A stretch of 64,000 nt of DNA from Ophiura sarsii. Lineage: Eukaryota > Echinodermata > Ophiuroidea > Amphilepidida > Ophiuridae. The notes beneath the pieces were generated by a model that saw only the letters and a list, made by a program, of their open reading frames with translations, was not told the origin of the DNA and searched no databases. Positions 1 through 11,002 of the stretch are shown in pieces. Location of the stretch: positions 41,643,319 to 41,707,318 of the forward strand of contig CM069457.1 in assembly GCA_035610835.1 (NCBI GenBank). The letters are read 5' to 3'. A program made the translations under genes and the position numbers. Position 1 is the stretch's first letter, and each line of letters opens with the position of its first letter.

Positions 1-77
1 TATTAGAAGGACTTTGAAATTTGACCCTGCATTACATCCATGGTCCCCTCATGCCCGCCCTCATGGCTTCCGCCCAT

Positions 78-122
<45 letters not shown>

Positions 123-540
123 GGTATGGTCAAAAAAATTCGCACGGTCACAATATTACGCAAGGTCACAAATTTCGCACTGCGAAATTTTCTTTCTTTC
201 TTTCTTTCCCTTTCTTCTTTTCTTTCTTTCCCTTTTTTCTCCTTTTCCTTTTTCTTTTTCCTCCCTTTTTCCATTCTCTCTCTCTTTTCTTTCCCTTTCC
301 CCCTTCTTTTCCTCTTTTCCCTTCCCCCCATTCTTCCCCCCATTTTCACCTGCCCCCCCCCCCCCCCGGCTGTTACGCCACTGCCCCCAAGAAATTGAGG
401 GGTCCTGAAGTTTGAGTATTTGAAATTTTTCTTTTTTACGGACAGTTTTAATGAATTTGTATTGTGAGCAATTAAGGATGGATGTAATTTACAGAATTTC
501 TTAAGGTTTCCATTTCCATACTTCGTCAAATTTATGGGGT
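1..540. repeat. G44 homopolymer and polypyrimidine block
   Basis: A run of 44 G lies at 78-121. A C/T-only stretch rich in CTTT and CCCTTT follows at about 190-350, then a C15 run at 353-367. The several open frames here only translate these low-complexity tracts (poly-Gly, Phe/Leu/Pro-rich) and are not genes. Confidence 0.8.
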
Positions 541-649
541 CCCTTCAATTTTGATCTGGACCCGCAAGTCTTTCCAATTTGAAACCTGACGCGTCACTAC
601 AATAAAGTGAGAGGTCTAGGACGCGCAGACGCGTCAGAATGCGACCACT

Positions 650-786
650 GTCACAGGGTGACCATGGTGATAGGAAGTGAAACACATGAATGCTATTATC
701 AATAATCTTCTAATCAATTCTAGCAAAATGTATTTTTTGAATCAAAATTAAAACTTCATGCAGAATTCATTCCCCAAAAAGGTTGA
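650..786 (-). other. Intron-1 remnant of the left PBP-like gene copy
   Basis: Read on the minus strand this matches 59466-59640 in intron 1 of the right-hand gene copy. Shared words include TTTTAATTTTGATT, GATAATAGCAT and CATGGTCACCCTGTG, in the same order. The match stops exactly where the MITE at 787 begins, so the MITE inserted into an already duplicated intron. Confidence 0.7.
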
Positions 787-1254
787 GGGTGCATACCACT
801 ATTACGCGCTAACGTGTGTTTCTATGGGAAAGATGCCTCGGGAAAACGGCAATATCTTGAGTTACCTTGCGACTCATTGAATGAAATCTTGGAATATTTA
901 TTAACACACATAGATCTTACTTGGGTCAAAAACTCAGATGGGGGTGACCGTTTACATTTTTCTATATTTCCCCCTTTATACGGAGTAGTATTTTTTAACA
1001 CGAAATTACACCTTGTAGCCCGTTGTGACCAATGTGTATCCCTCCGCCAATATTTTCTAACAAAACAGTAGATGTATACTCTTTTCATTCGAATTATCTC
1101 AGGTACACTTCAGTGAACAAGTATCGACCAAATTCAATAATTTTGAATGACATATCATGTCAATATTAACCATTCTTTCCGTTATTTAGGAACTATATTC
1201 GTGATCGCGATCGACGGAAGCTGGGCGTTGGACTGTAATAGTGGTGTGCACCTT
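787..1254. mobile_element. MITE family A, copy 1 (TIR GGTGCAYACCACTATTAC)
   Basis: A 468-bp non-coding element with inverted ends: GGTGCATACCACTATTACG on the left and the complement of GTAATAGTGGTGTGCACC on the right. A diverged full-length relative lies at 14882-15354 and a right-end fragment at 2142-2212. The 85- and 88-codon open frames inside are not conserved in the relative, so I do not call a gene. Superfamily is undetermined. Confidence 0.8.
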
Positions 1255-2141
1255 AAAGAGACCCATTTTCATCCAATTTCAGAAATCATTATTACATATT
1301 AAAGAGCAGAAAATTTCAAATTAAATGGTAAATTTGTATTCGATTTGGATACTCCGTTTGGTAAATACAACATGCACAAGAAGCTACATACCCACTTGAA
1401 ATTCATAAAAACCCTTAATTTTTGTCATATTTTGGGATTCCCAGATATCAATTTTCACCTTTACAACAAATGTCTGTGTTTCTTGATCTTATTGAATGTT
1501 AAAAGGATGCATGCTTTATCTTTTTTGATACAGCACTCTTACTATAACATAGCAAAACATGTTCATTCAATTAGTCATGATATACTTGCAATAATTTTCA
1601 CCAATATACCGGGGGAAAAGAAGCACATGTTCATGTAAATGCACGAAGCCACACATTATTGGTCAATATTCATGATTTTTAATTAAATCGTCGTGTAGTC
1701 CTACATGTATATAAATTTTAGATATCATAGTATATTTTCAAAACTATTTGTATCATAAGATTGCCTACATTTGCCTGACCACTCCACAAAGTTGTATTGA
1801 TCAAAACTCTCACGAAATATGTCAGTAGGCCTAAGACCTACAGGTCAAAACGATGTCGATATTTTGATATCTGGTGCGTTTTGCCCCGGTATCCCCTATC
1901 CCCCCCCCCCCCTCCCCCAGGCCCGTGGAACTGAGTTTCTGAGTCACTATGCTTACAGGATTGTTTTGATGTCAATGGATGTTATATGTTTTGTTTGTAA
2001 ACTAAATAAAAATACACAAAATCTCGCTCACTGGTATCTTTAAATATGATGGTCGACAATAACAAATTGCAATTGTCCGAAATTGCAACGGTCCAAAGCG
2101 CGCACACGACTGACTTTGCCCGTTTGGCCCGTATTTTGACA
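1255..2141. other. Non-coding AT-rich spacer
   Basis: I see no exon, RNA gene or defined repeat in this stretch beyond a C-run near 1900. The 97-codon frame at 1345-1638 has no recognisable domain and ordinary intergenic composition. Confidence 0.5.
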
Positions 2142-2212
2142 ATTTAGGAACTATATTCGTGATCGCGATCGACGGAAGCTGGGCGTTGGACTGTAATAGT
2201 GGTGTGCACCCT
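2142..2212. repeat. Solo right end of MITE family A
   Basis: About 70 bp matching the right end of the element at 787-1254 with no difference that I can see, from ATTTAGGAAC through GTGGTGTGCACC. It lies about 0.95 kb downstream of that element, so it may be a local partial duplication rather than an independent insertion. Confidence 0.8.
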
Positions 2213-2329
2213 TGAATCATATAGGCTCCGAAAGCGGGAGCGCGAGGGGGGACGTGCCCTTTGCAATTTACGACCCGCCGCTTTTTGCGCCACCCTCATT
2301 TTGTTTTTTAAATTGCCAAGAGCGCCCAA

Positions 2330-2655
2330 TATACCCGGGGGGTATTCGGATTTGGTTTGGTCGGGGGTGTGCCGCTGGAGATTCAAAACCAATACCCATT
2401 TTTAGGGGTGATTTTGGAAAAATCTGTACCCATTTTTAGGGGTTTTGCTTCATTTTATACCAAATTTACCAAATTATCGGAAAATAGACCTATTTTTTTG
2501 CAAATTATCGGGAAAATATACCTATTTTTTTGCGAAAATAGACCCATTTGTAAAAAGTGACCCCATTATTAGGAATTTTCAGCACAAAACCATACCCCAC
2601 GTTTAGGGATTTTGTGCCAAAAAAGCTACCCATTAGAGCGACACCACTCCCCCCC
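2330..2655 (+). repeat. Dispersed repeat B, copy 1
   Basis: Contains the block GTTTGGTCGGGGGTGTGCCG followed by repeats of the type ACCCATTTTTAGGG. The same block occurs inverted at 28488-28700. It is probably a non-autonomous transposon fragment; ends and superfamily are not resolved. Confidence 0.6.
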
Positions 2656-2690
2656 CGTATACCGTCTTAGGCGAGTAACCCCCACCCCCT

Positions 2691-2712
2691 CCCCCCCCCC
2701 CCCCCCCCCCCC
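2691..2712. repeat. C22 homopolymer
   Basis: A run of 22 C within a C-rich stretch from 2650. It marks the left limit of the clear match between 2713-2872 and the intron of the right gene copy. Confidence 0.9.
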
Positions 2713-2872
2713 GGGCCCTTATAGAAGACATGACATACTAATTTGAATAGGCCCTAACCTATTGAAATACTGCTTCTAAATATTCACCCCAATTTTATCA
2801 GGGAAGCAATTATTCTATAACAATGTCTCTGCATGATTGATGCATCTATCTTTCTGACCAATTCACCAAGTA
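2713..2872 (-). other. Intron-1 segment of the left PBP-like gene copy
   Basis: On the minus strand this aligns with 58800-58955 of the right gene copy. Shared blocks are TGGTCAGAAAG, AGATGCATCA, AGCAGTATTTCAAT and CCTATTCAAATTAGTATGTC. It is separated from the exon side of the intron only by the MITE at 2873-3341. Confidence 0.75.
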
Positions 2873-3341
2873 TAAACTGCTCACAAAAAGTATCGAAACA
2901 CTTAGAAATGATCCAATATATAACGGCTCGAAAAGGTATGCATTAATCGAAGCAAATAACCAAGTGCATAATTTTGTTCTGCGTATTTTGACACCTCGAT
3001 CGTTGAGATGCGATGTTGCGGAGCGGAGTTCTTGTCATTGCAATGATCGTGGGTCCAGTTTCAAAAGTGACACTCATCCCTATTGAAAAGCACGAATCTG
3101 ATCATTCTAAACAGTAATGCAAACCTCTTTCTATAGGATGATTGTCACTTTGAAACTGGACCCACGACCATTGAAATGACAATAACTTCGCTCCGCAACA
3201 TCGTATCTCATCGATCGAGGTGTCAAAATACGCAGAACAAAATGATGCACTTGGTTAGTTGCTTTGATCAATGCATACCCTTTCGAGCCGTTATATATTG
3301 GATAATTTCTAAGTGTTTCGATACTTTTTGTGAGCAGTTTA
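2873..3341. mobile_element. Foldback MITE family C, copy 1 (TA-flanked)
   Basis: A 469-bp imperfect palindrome with long inverted arms. The ends are TAAACTGCTCACAAAAAG and its complement. A longer relative with TAAACTGCGCCAATAAAG ends and shared inner words (TGTCAAAATGCGCAGAA type) is at 37253-37944. The TA at each end fits a Tc1/mariner-type target duplication; that placement is inference. It sits in intron 1 of the left PBP-like gene copy and is absent from the right copy. Confidence 0.85.
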
Positions 3342-3406
3342 GTTTTCAAGGGATTAAGGTTGTTATGTTACGGCAACTTTCTCATATTATGTATAACCAC
3401 ACCTAC

Positions 3407-3590
3407 CTCCAGAAACTCCTCCGCTAATGTTGTAGTTGTAAGTTCCTTTTTGTGATATACTCACAACGCCAATGACCACTGCAATCACGCCAACTATGAC
3501 GGCTATTAAACTTAAAACAATGGGCAATGAGTTGTTACTAGAGGATCCAACTCCGTCGAAATGTCGGTACGGTTCTGCCGTGGTGGCCAT
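3407..3590 (-). CDS. Exon 1 of left copy of membrane-anchored PBP-like gene
   Basis: This exon encodes 61 codons plus one base. It starts at ATG 3588-3590 and ends at a GGAG/GTAGGT donor, with the intron beginning at 3406. The protein opens with a polar, probably cytoplasmic stretch (MATTAEPYRHFDGVG), followed by a ~26-residue hydrophobic helix (LPIVLSLIAVIVGVIAVVIG and on) and a Gly/Ser/Asn linker. There is no cleavable-signal look, so a type II (N-in) anchor is likely. It differs from the right-hand exon (58067-58253) by one missing Gly and one Asn/Tyr change. Upstream and intron sequence are shared too, so it is a genomic duplicate, not a retrocopy. Its later exons would lie beyond the left edge; I cannot tell whether this copy is functional. 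Confidence 0.75.
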
Positions 3591-3790
3591 TGTGTGCTAA
3601 ATTCTGTTTGGGAGTTTTCATCCAACTCGACTTTGGAGTGACTGACCCAGAATGTTGATAATCCGGCTGTCAACATACGGTATATATACTTTTAAAGGAC
3701 CATTTTATATTTTTACTTTAAAAAGATTGTAGATTGTTTTATTACAAAAATATACAAGAGTCTTATATAAATGTATTATCTATGACGGAT
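3591..3790 (-). promoter_or_regulatory. Duplicated 5' flank/promoter of left PBP-like gene
   Basis: About 200 bp upstream of the exon-1 ATG match 57890-58066 on the other strand. Shared blocks include CATAGATAATACATTT, AAATGGTCCTTTAAAAGTAT and CTGGGTCAGTCA. This presumably holds the 5' UTR and core promoter. No clear TATA box or transcription start can be fixed from sequence alone. Confidence 0.55.
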
Positions 3791-4719
3791 TTTCTCCCGG
3801 GGGAGAGTTGGGGGTGGGGGTGCTCTTTTTCTATCTGCAACCAAACGGGATGAATCCCTCCGGAGGGGGGGGGGGGGGGGGGGTGTCACTCAGATACATT
3901 TTTAGAAGGGATGTGCCACCAGAAAATAAAATTGATCCATGACATTTACCAATTTGCGGGGGGGGGGGGGGGGGGGGGCACATGTTTACCAGAAACCCCA
4001 TAATTTTTTCAACATATTATTTGACAGATTTTGCTAAAATTGTGAAAAATAGCAATAAAGTATATAGCCATACCATCACTCTCGTTTCTGCATCCATTAT
4101 AGTTGCATAAAGAATATGAATTAAAACGCTCGGGGGGAGGGGGGGGGGGGGGGGGGGGAGGCAGTTAAACATGCTGTCAGCATGCGTGACCAACCCCTTA
4201 TAACGCGTTTTCTTTTGGTCACGCATGGTTACCATGCTAACTGCAGTAAAACAGTAAAACAGTAAAAACTGCCCCCGCCTCCTGAATCTTTCTCATGCAG
4301 ATTTGTCTGTTTTCAGGTTAATTTCCCTCCTTCAATCATTCGTTAAGGTTATCTTAAGAAGTTACTCTTTATCAAACGATATTGTTTTCTCCATCTAATG
4401 TATCTATGCTCATTCTTTCGTTATTTTAAGATTAGTTCTAAAAGCTAATGCCTACAATAGAAACACAATATATTATTCTTAAACACGAGTCAAACTACGG
4501 TCTTTTATTCGTCGATTTGGCATCAAAACAAAAAGTGACAAATATGTTAGGAAACGTGTATATGCACGACTTTTATTATTCAAAAGATGAAAGTCGAAAA
4601 TGCCTTTAAAGTTACACATTGAAATCCGCTCCATAACCCGTAAAGCTTTATACACCATTACCATGATTACACTCACACTTAGGCCAAGTATGCTGAGTTA
4701 AAAGTTCATGAAGCAACCT
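3791..4719. other. Spacer with three long G runs
   Basis: Holds G-runs at 3865-3883, 3958-3978 and 4139-4158. No exon or defined element is visible. Short frames here are poly-Pro shadows of the G runs. Confidence 0.6.
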
Positions 4720-4978
4720 TTAACACTTTCCACGCGGCTATAAGTTTTAACAATATTTCAAAACAGATTTTTGAGAAATCTTAACCCAATTTTCAAAGCC
4801 TATCCCAAGAATCACTGAACCATGCCATACTAGGCATGTTTGTACTTATTTCAATGCATTTCTCACGGTGATTCCAAGTATGGTAATGAAATTCAACAAT
4901 TTATATAGACATTTTGATAAACATTTTGTGACATTTTGGAATATCGTCTGCAGACGCCTGCCGCGTGGAAAGTGTTAA
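4720..4978. mobile_element. MITE family D, copy 1 (TTAA, CACTTTCCACGCGGC ends)
   Basis: A 259-bp element bounded by TTAA at 4720-4723 and 4975-4978. The inverted ends are CACTTTCCACGCGGC and GCCGCGTGGAAAGTG. The TTAA target suggests a piggyBac-type non-autonomous element (inference). Relatives are at 33150-33396 (full length), 33640-33722, 39410-39560 and 15640-15795 (partial). Confidence 0.85.
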
Positions 4979-5709
4979 GGAGAAAACAAGATCTTTCTGT
5001 GCAAGTAGGATTAACTTTTCAATCATTTCAGAAGTTAGAGTCAAGTCCGTGTCTAGGGGTCAATATCCTGCACCATGTAACTACGAGGGTCATTCAATAA
5101 GTTCTACCTCTTCACTCATAAATCGCTAATATGAACGTCAGCCTCATGACATTTATCATGATTATAGCGCTGAATCATAGCTACACATTTATAGTAAATG
5201 CTATATTGATACCTATTTCACTTTGGTCATGACGCGATCAAAGCCAGAGAGAGATTTTGGACAACGGACACGGCAAATTACCCGAAATATACATGTTTTT
5301 CGTTTTCTCTCCGTATTGTATGATTAGGTATAGGCCTAACCGCCCGATTTAAATACTGAAAATAGAAAAAAAATGGATGATTTCTGAATAATACTTAGTG
5401 CTTTACTATCATGTACAAATCAGATTGTAGGCAAAATTAACCTTTGTAGCTTGCAAATAGTATGATATCAACTCGAATGTATTGACACGCCTTCAGCATG
5501 GAATGCTGATATTCAGTCAAATGTTCGTTGTTACAAGTCAAGCCACACTGTCCTGGTCTGGTTCTGGCTAATAAGAGGGCATTTTCCGACAAGAAATCAG
5601 TCACTTGCATTGTTAAAAGTCTGTTCAAGAGTTATTTGTAACTTAAAAAGATTGTAATTGACCGATAGGTACATATTGTCCCTCAGAATTTGCCAAAATG
5701 AATAGCACT
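4979..5709. other. Non-coding spacer
   Basis: AT-rich DNA with no exon, RNA gene or defined repeat that I can support. The 63-codon minus frame at 5437-5628 has no recognisable features. Confidence 0.5.
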
Positions 5710-6173
5710 TACACTGTAAAAAAATCTTAGTCATTTTGACAAAAAAAAATTAGTCCTCAACTATGTCTATTAGGAGCCATTTAAATTGGTCAAATATCTC
5801 AAGTGACTAACAAAAATCGGTCATCTATACACGAAGGTTGACTTTATTTACTAGTCAGATGACTTTTCTTATTAGTCAAGCAACTTAGACCATTAGTCAG
5901 ACGACCCTTTTTTCTTAGTCACACGACTTTTCATGTTAGTCACACAATTTTTCATGTTAGTCAGGTGACTTTTCTTGCTAGTCCGGTGACTTTTCTTGCT
6001 AGTCAGGTGACTTTCTTGCTAGTCAGGTGACTTTTGTTAGTAGTCAGATGACTATTGTAATTAAGTCAGTCAATGAAATGACTAAACAATATAGGTCAGG
6101 GTTGACAAATAAATATTAGTAGAGCAATCGATGTCTAAAATGACTAAACATTAGTCATGCACATTTCTCATTT

Positions 6174-6704
6174 AGTCAGCTATAGTAATGACTAACCATT
6201 TAAGTCATTATGATTTGCAGCCAGCTATAGCAGTGACTAACCATTTAAGTCATTATGATTTGCAGCCAGCTATAGCAGTGACTAACCATTTAAGTCATTA
6301 TGATTTGCAGTCAGCTATAGCAGTGACTAACCATTTAAGATTTGCAGTCAGCTATAGCAATGACTAACCATTTAAGTCATTATGATTTGCAGTCAGCTAT
6401 AGCAATGACTAACCATTTAAGTCATTATGATTTGCAGTCAGCTATAGCAGTGACTAACCATTTAAGTCATTATGATTTGCAGTCAGCTATAGCAATGACT
6501 AACCATTTAAGTCATTATGATTTGCAGTCAGCTATAGCAGTGACTAACCATTTAAGTCATTATGATTTGCAGTCAGCTATAGCAATGACTAACCATTTAA
6601 GTCATTATGATTTGCAGTCAGCTATAGCAATGACTAACCATTTAAGTCATTATGATTTGCAGTCAGCTATAGCAGTGACTAACCATTTAAGTCATTATGA
6701 TTTG
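6174..6704 (+). repeat. 45-bp minisatellite, 12 copies
   Basis: Twelve tandem units of AGTCAGCTATAGCARTGACT followed by AACCATTTAAGTCATTATGA and TTTGC. One unit near 6335 lacks 8 bp. Units are nearly identical, varying mainly at one A/G position. Because 45 is divisible by three, the last eight units form an open frame (6342-6713) encoding a 15-residue repeat, QSAIAMTNHLSHYDL. I treat that frame as a by-product of the repeat, not a gene. Confidence 0.95.
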
Positions 6705-7087
6705 AATGGCTAGTTAAGAATTACAACATAATATAGGTTGCAATAACCAAGTTAGGATGACTTTACTTGAATGGTTGTCATTGCTTTTAGGGATTTTACA
6801 TTAAAAGGTTGTACATGACTAAAAGCTGGTAATACTGATCATCAATATTATGCATAAAACAGTAAACTGCATGCAGAATCAAAACTTGCATGTTTATTCA
6901 CTGCTTTGACTGATTAAATACATATCAACATTTTGGTGAAATCAGATAACACAACAAAAACAAAGAACACATTCTTTTGCATTTCAATTCTATTTGTCAG
7001 AGGCGTTTCTGCGCAAAGCATATTTGATACAATGTTCACATTCTAATGTTGTTAACAATAACATGAGCCTTTATGTGGACTAGGTTT

Positions 7088-7088
7088 A

Positions 7089-7132
<44 letters not shown>
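7088..7132. repeat. (GATT)n microsatellite
   Basis: About eleven uninterrupted GATT units inside element E. Confidence 0.9.
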
Positions 7133-7133
<1 letters not shown>

Positions 7134-8193
7134 GAATAGGGAGATCCAAATTCAGTTGAAATTCAAAAGTTTATTTTTACTTTTAACTGTTAGTTTTTGG
7201 AAATAAAAAATAAAATAGATAGGCTAGGCCGGGGGCTAGGCCTACTACATCACGAGCTATTTTAAACGAGTGCATAGCCTGTAAGCTTATGACATACATC
7301 AACAGCATTCATTACCATGGTATAGGCGATGTTCGGTAATTTAAAAATAAGAATAAATGCTCAATTTCTTGACCTAAAATACCAGTAAATTAACATGCAA
7401 ATCACGTAGGCCTACCTACGTGTATTACGGTACCATATAATAGCATAGGAAATTGTACACGCAATTTGCGTGGTGTTTTATGGCGACAAGTTTCATGTCG
7501 ATTCATCGCTAAAAACACAAATTCATATGACGAGAGGCGTCCAGAAAGTTTCTCTTACCAGCCTACTACAAGAGGAACCAGCTCGGATAATGTTTACATC
7601 GAAATTAGAGGCATAAAAGGCTTCTTTTTGGCCTGTTTTCTCGTCGGCTGCTCGCACAAATTCACCGCGATGATCTCTGCAAAAATAGTGTTGCCAGTTC
7701 ATCGGTTATCATCCATCATGCAGTGCGCGACTTACGTTTTCTACTAAGCCAAGTTCGTCACTTTGACTAATTAATCGGACTGAATGACTATTTTTATAAT
7801 TAGTCAGCTTATGGCTAAGTACATTTGTTCATTGTGACTAATTTATTGGACTAAATGACTAACTAAATAAGTCATTGGAAATTAAAATTCGTCCAGGACT
7901 ATGATATAATTAGTCTAAATATATGACCAAGAAAGTTCTTAATTTTGACCAAGACTCAGACTGAATGACTTATTGAATAAGTCACTAGACAATTTAAAAT
8001 TAGTCCAGGTACCTAGTAAATTAGTCAAAACGTATTACTAAGCCAAGTTCGTCTGAATGACTTACTGAATAAGTCACTAGACAATTTAAATTAGTCCAGG
8101 TACCTAGTAAATTAGTCAAAACGTATTACTAAGCCAAGTTTGTCACTTTGACTAATTAATCGGACTGAATGACTAACTTATTTTTACAGTGTA

Positions 8194-8740
8194 AGAGACA
8201 TTTGGCTGTTTTATACCCGTTTCCATCGCACTAAATGGAAGTTTAGTTTGTACTGCATATCCAGAAAAATACAAGGAGTATTTAGACCAATCTACTATAA
8301 TTTCGTAGCTGAGATTCAAAGCTTCAATTGCATGAATTGTAAAATATTTCGTACGACTTGCTTGAATAATAGCAAAGGTATGAGGTAGGAGATATAACTT
8401 ATTGAATGACTTGGTCAATGACATCATTGTCTGCGTATTCTGATAGCAAACATACTGAAGTTTAACACAGTAAACAAATTCTATGGTATTATGTATACGC
8501 CAGAGAAAATGCTGAACATCATATTTTTTAGAGACCGCATTTAAGACTGAGCTACATTATCCAGATTTCACAGCAACCAGACACTGCGATATAACACGTC
8601 ATAGTATGTGATAGGCACAAGTGACCTTGCTCCATTTCCCAAAATGACAGTCTACATTCACACGTCCGAGAACGTGAGCTACGTTATTGTGAGCTACGTT
8701 ATCAAGTACAGAAGACTAATCAGGCGCGTGCCCAGGGGGA
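8194..8740. other. Non-coding spacer
   Basis: Nothing identifiable. The 84-codon minus frame at 8173-8427 overlaps the element E end and shows no known domain. Confidence 0.5.
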
Positions 8741-8741
8741 G

Positions 8742-8925
8742 CCCCCCCCCCCCCCCCCCCCGCCCCACCCCCGGGTCCCTAGAGGGTAAAAAAAGAGGGG
8801 AGGAGAGTAGAAGAGAGAAGGAGGGGAGGGAGGAGAGGAGGGGAAGGAAGAGGAGGAAGGGAGGGGGAGGAGGAGGAGGAGAGGAGGAGTGGGGAGGGGG
8901 AAGGAGAGGCCAGGAGCTTTTATTA
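8742..8925. repeat. C-run and polypurine (GA-rich) tract
   Basis: A C-run at 8742-8761 is followed by an almost pure G/A strand at about 8785-8915 (GGGAGGAGAGGAGGGG type). It can form triplex or G-quadruplex structures in principle. The overlapping long frames on both strands are low-complexity artefacts. Confidence 0.8.
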
Positions 8926-11002
8926 GTGTCTCTCACTTTATCTCCACGTCTCTGAACCATGTGAGTGTTTTATAACGAAAGTAAATATTGATAGCGAGGA
9001 GAGTTTTAGGTCATCCAGGCAAGTAAAAACCAAACAGCTTGGCCCTCTGAATAACCGGTGAGCTGGCCTTACCGATCAAAGCTGTCTGGGGCTGCCCCCC
9101 CCCCCCTGACCCCCCGGGAGATACGCTACTGTTGTACACAAACAGTGTGCTTGGAATTAAAACGTTGTACGTGTGGCAATTGATTTTATGAGACAAACAG
9201 GTCTAAACGTTTTCATATATTATTACAGAATAATAATTATTAAGGTTAAAAATTCGTGCAGTGCAATTTTTGTCGCTTAGCGGAAATAAAATATGACGCC
9301 GATCAGATAGTAAAATGATCTTTTGACATAGCGTGCACGAATTTGTCTTTGCGCTTGCGCAAACCGATTCACTATCAATCCGCGACCGCGAGCCAATACA
9401 TCGATATGAATTTGAGAGTGGAAATGAATAGATTGATTGGAGTCGATCATTTTTACAATCGACAAGAAAGGGGATCTATTTTTATATAGGTACGACATCT
9501 TTATGACATCATTATTAACCAATCAGCAAGCACGATTTTCTCGGGCTAAATCTTCCGTAAAACAAAATAAAACATAGGCCTAACACAAAGATTATTTGAT
9601 GAAAGGAATTGTATTCCACTATTTTGATAGAGGGCGCTCACATCTACAAATACAACGCCTTGATGAAAGGCCTCATCAGTGGTGGCCACATCAGTGGTTG
9701 CCATCATTAAATACTAGCTACTGATGAGAAAAGCAACCCAATAAAACTTTGTGTTACTTCTTTGTCACACAGGTGAGTATTTGTAAAATCTAGTTTTATA
9801 TAAAGGCAAGATATTCTATGGCATTTTGATACCTAGCCTTGATTCAAGGCGTACTGCTGGATGTCACTTTTACTAGCCTATGTATCACATACTGTATGTT
9901 GCATGCCCATTATCCATAGTAGGCCTAACCAGTACCACTACCAGCCACATATCCGCACCTGTTGAAATATGTCAACAGGATTTTCATTTCCCTAGTTGCA
10001 GTAACTAAGCCGAGCTGGTCGGTTCTCGGGGTAAGTTCGGTTTTCGGATGTGGCAATTTCATAATATGACAACCCATATGTGCGAGTTCAGTTACGCAGT
10101 GATTGTAGTGTCAATGGTGTGTACGCGACAAGTGGACACAGTAGTAGTGGTGGGATCTGTGAGTGGTGGTGGACTGGTGGTGGTATGGTAGGGATAATAA
10201 AGCAATCTAAAAATCAGTCTCTTTTTTAGGGAGAGTAGGGGTCTAATATTGGGAGATTATCTGTATGTAAAGAGTATCTTTGCTGCCCAAGGAAGGACTT
10301 GCAGCAAGTCTATTTGATACCTTACAAAAGGTGAATTTAAAGACAAAAAAGGTGGAATTCAAATGTTCAAAGATCAAAGATGATTGTGAATTGTGATAAG
10401 CGATTAAACTCCAAGCTGAGACCATAATAACTAGCTATTATGGTCTCAGTTCCAAGGTATGTTTTGAGTTGATATCAATGTCAATATGCATAGTTATGTA
10501 CAAAGATTTAACTAAAATATGTTGTTAGTTAAAAAATAATTGAATCTAGTTCTTTAACATTAAGAAACCACAAATGAAGTATGATTCTCGATGTAAAGCA
10601 CATCTAGAACATCCTCAGTAGTAGTTTGGGTGATACATTATTTGGGCGTAATTTAGGTGTATTGCATAGTTGCTTAATTTGTTGGATGTATCTATGCACG
10701 ACCGAATCAGTCAAGTGAACATGCGTTGCCACATAATGTGCCCAATAGGTGCTATTATCCACCCTTGGGGGCTACATGCTTATTAAACTCCCAAACTCAT
10801 TGGAAGGTACCCAAGGCCCGACCCAAGGACGTCTCTATTGTCAAAGATAAATAACTCTACGGATTTGCATAAATCCATGTACAGTTATTGACACCTCCCT
10901 GGTTAAACATACATGTATACTGTAGGAGTTTTAGTGCAGCTGATCATGTGTTATAATAAAATAATAATAATAATAACAAGGATTTATAAAGCGCTTTATT
11001 AA
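8926..11002. other. Non-coding spacer
   Basis: Mostly unique-looking AT-rich DNA. I see a C12 run near 9097, a GTGGTGGT-rich patch near 10140-10190 and an (AAT)n patch at 10960-10976. The AAT patch is followed by TTTATAAAGCGCTTTATT, a motif that often ends dispersed invertebrate repeats. No exon is supported. Confidence 0.5.

Larger units (their letters stand above)
5710..8193. mobile_element. TA-flanked TIR element E rich in TTAGTCA/TGACTAA
   Basis: The left end is CACTGTAAAAA at 5712 and the right end is TTTTTACAGTG ending at 8191, each bordered by TA. This is the structure of a Tc1/mariner-type non-autonomous element of about 2.5 kb. Both arms are filled with TTAGTCA and its complement TGACTAA. 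The left arm has degenerate ~27-bp repeats (TAGTCAGGTGACTTTTCTTG type) and then a 45-bp minisatellite. The right arm at 7740-8180 repeats ACTAAGCCAAGTTYGTC blocks. No transposase is visible. The 93-codon frame at 7466-7747 is unrecognised and may be captured sequence. Confidence 0.75.

Noticed and set aside
14..529. Several long open frames on both strands
   Set aside because: They translate the G44 run and the polypyrimidine tract; composition is purely low complexity.
814..1088. 85- and 88-codon frames
   Set aside because: They lie inside MITE family A and are not kept in the second copy at 14882-15354.
6342..6713. 123-codon repeat protein
   Set aside because: A consequence of a 45-bp minisatellite with length divisible by three inside a MITE-like element; no other coding evidence.
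8608..8960. Opposed frames rich in Gly/Glu/Arg and Pro/Leu
   Set aside because: Shadows of the C-run and polypurine tract.
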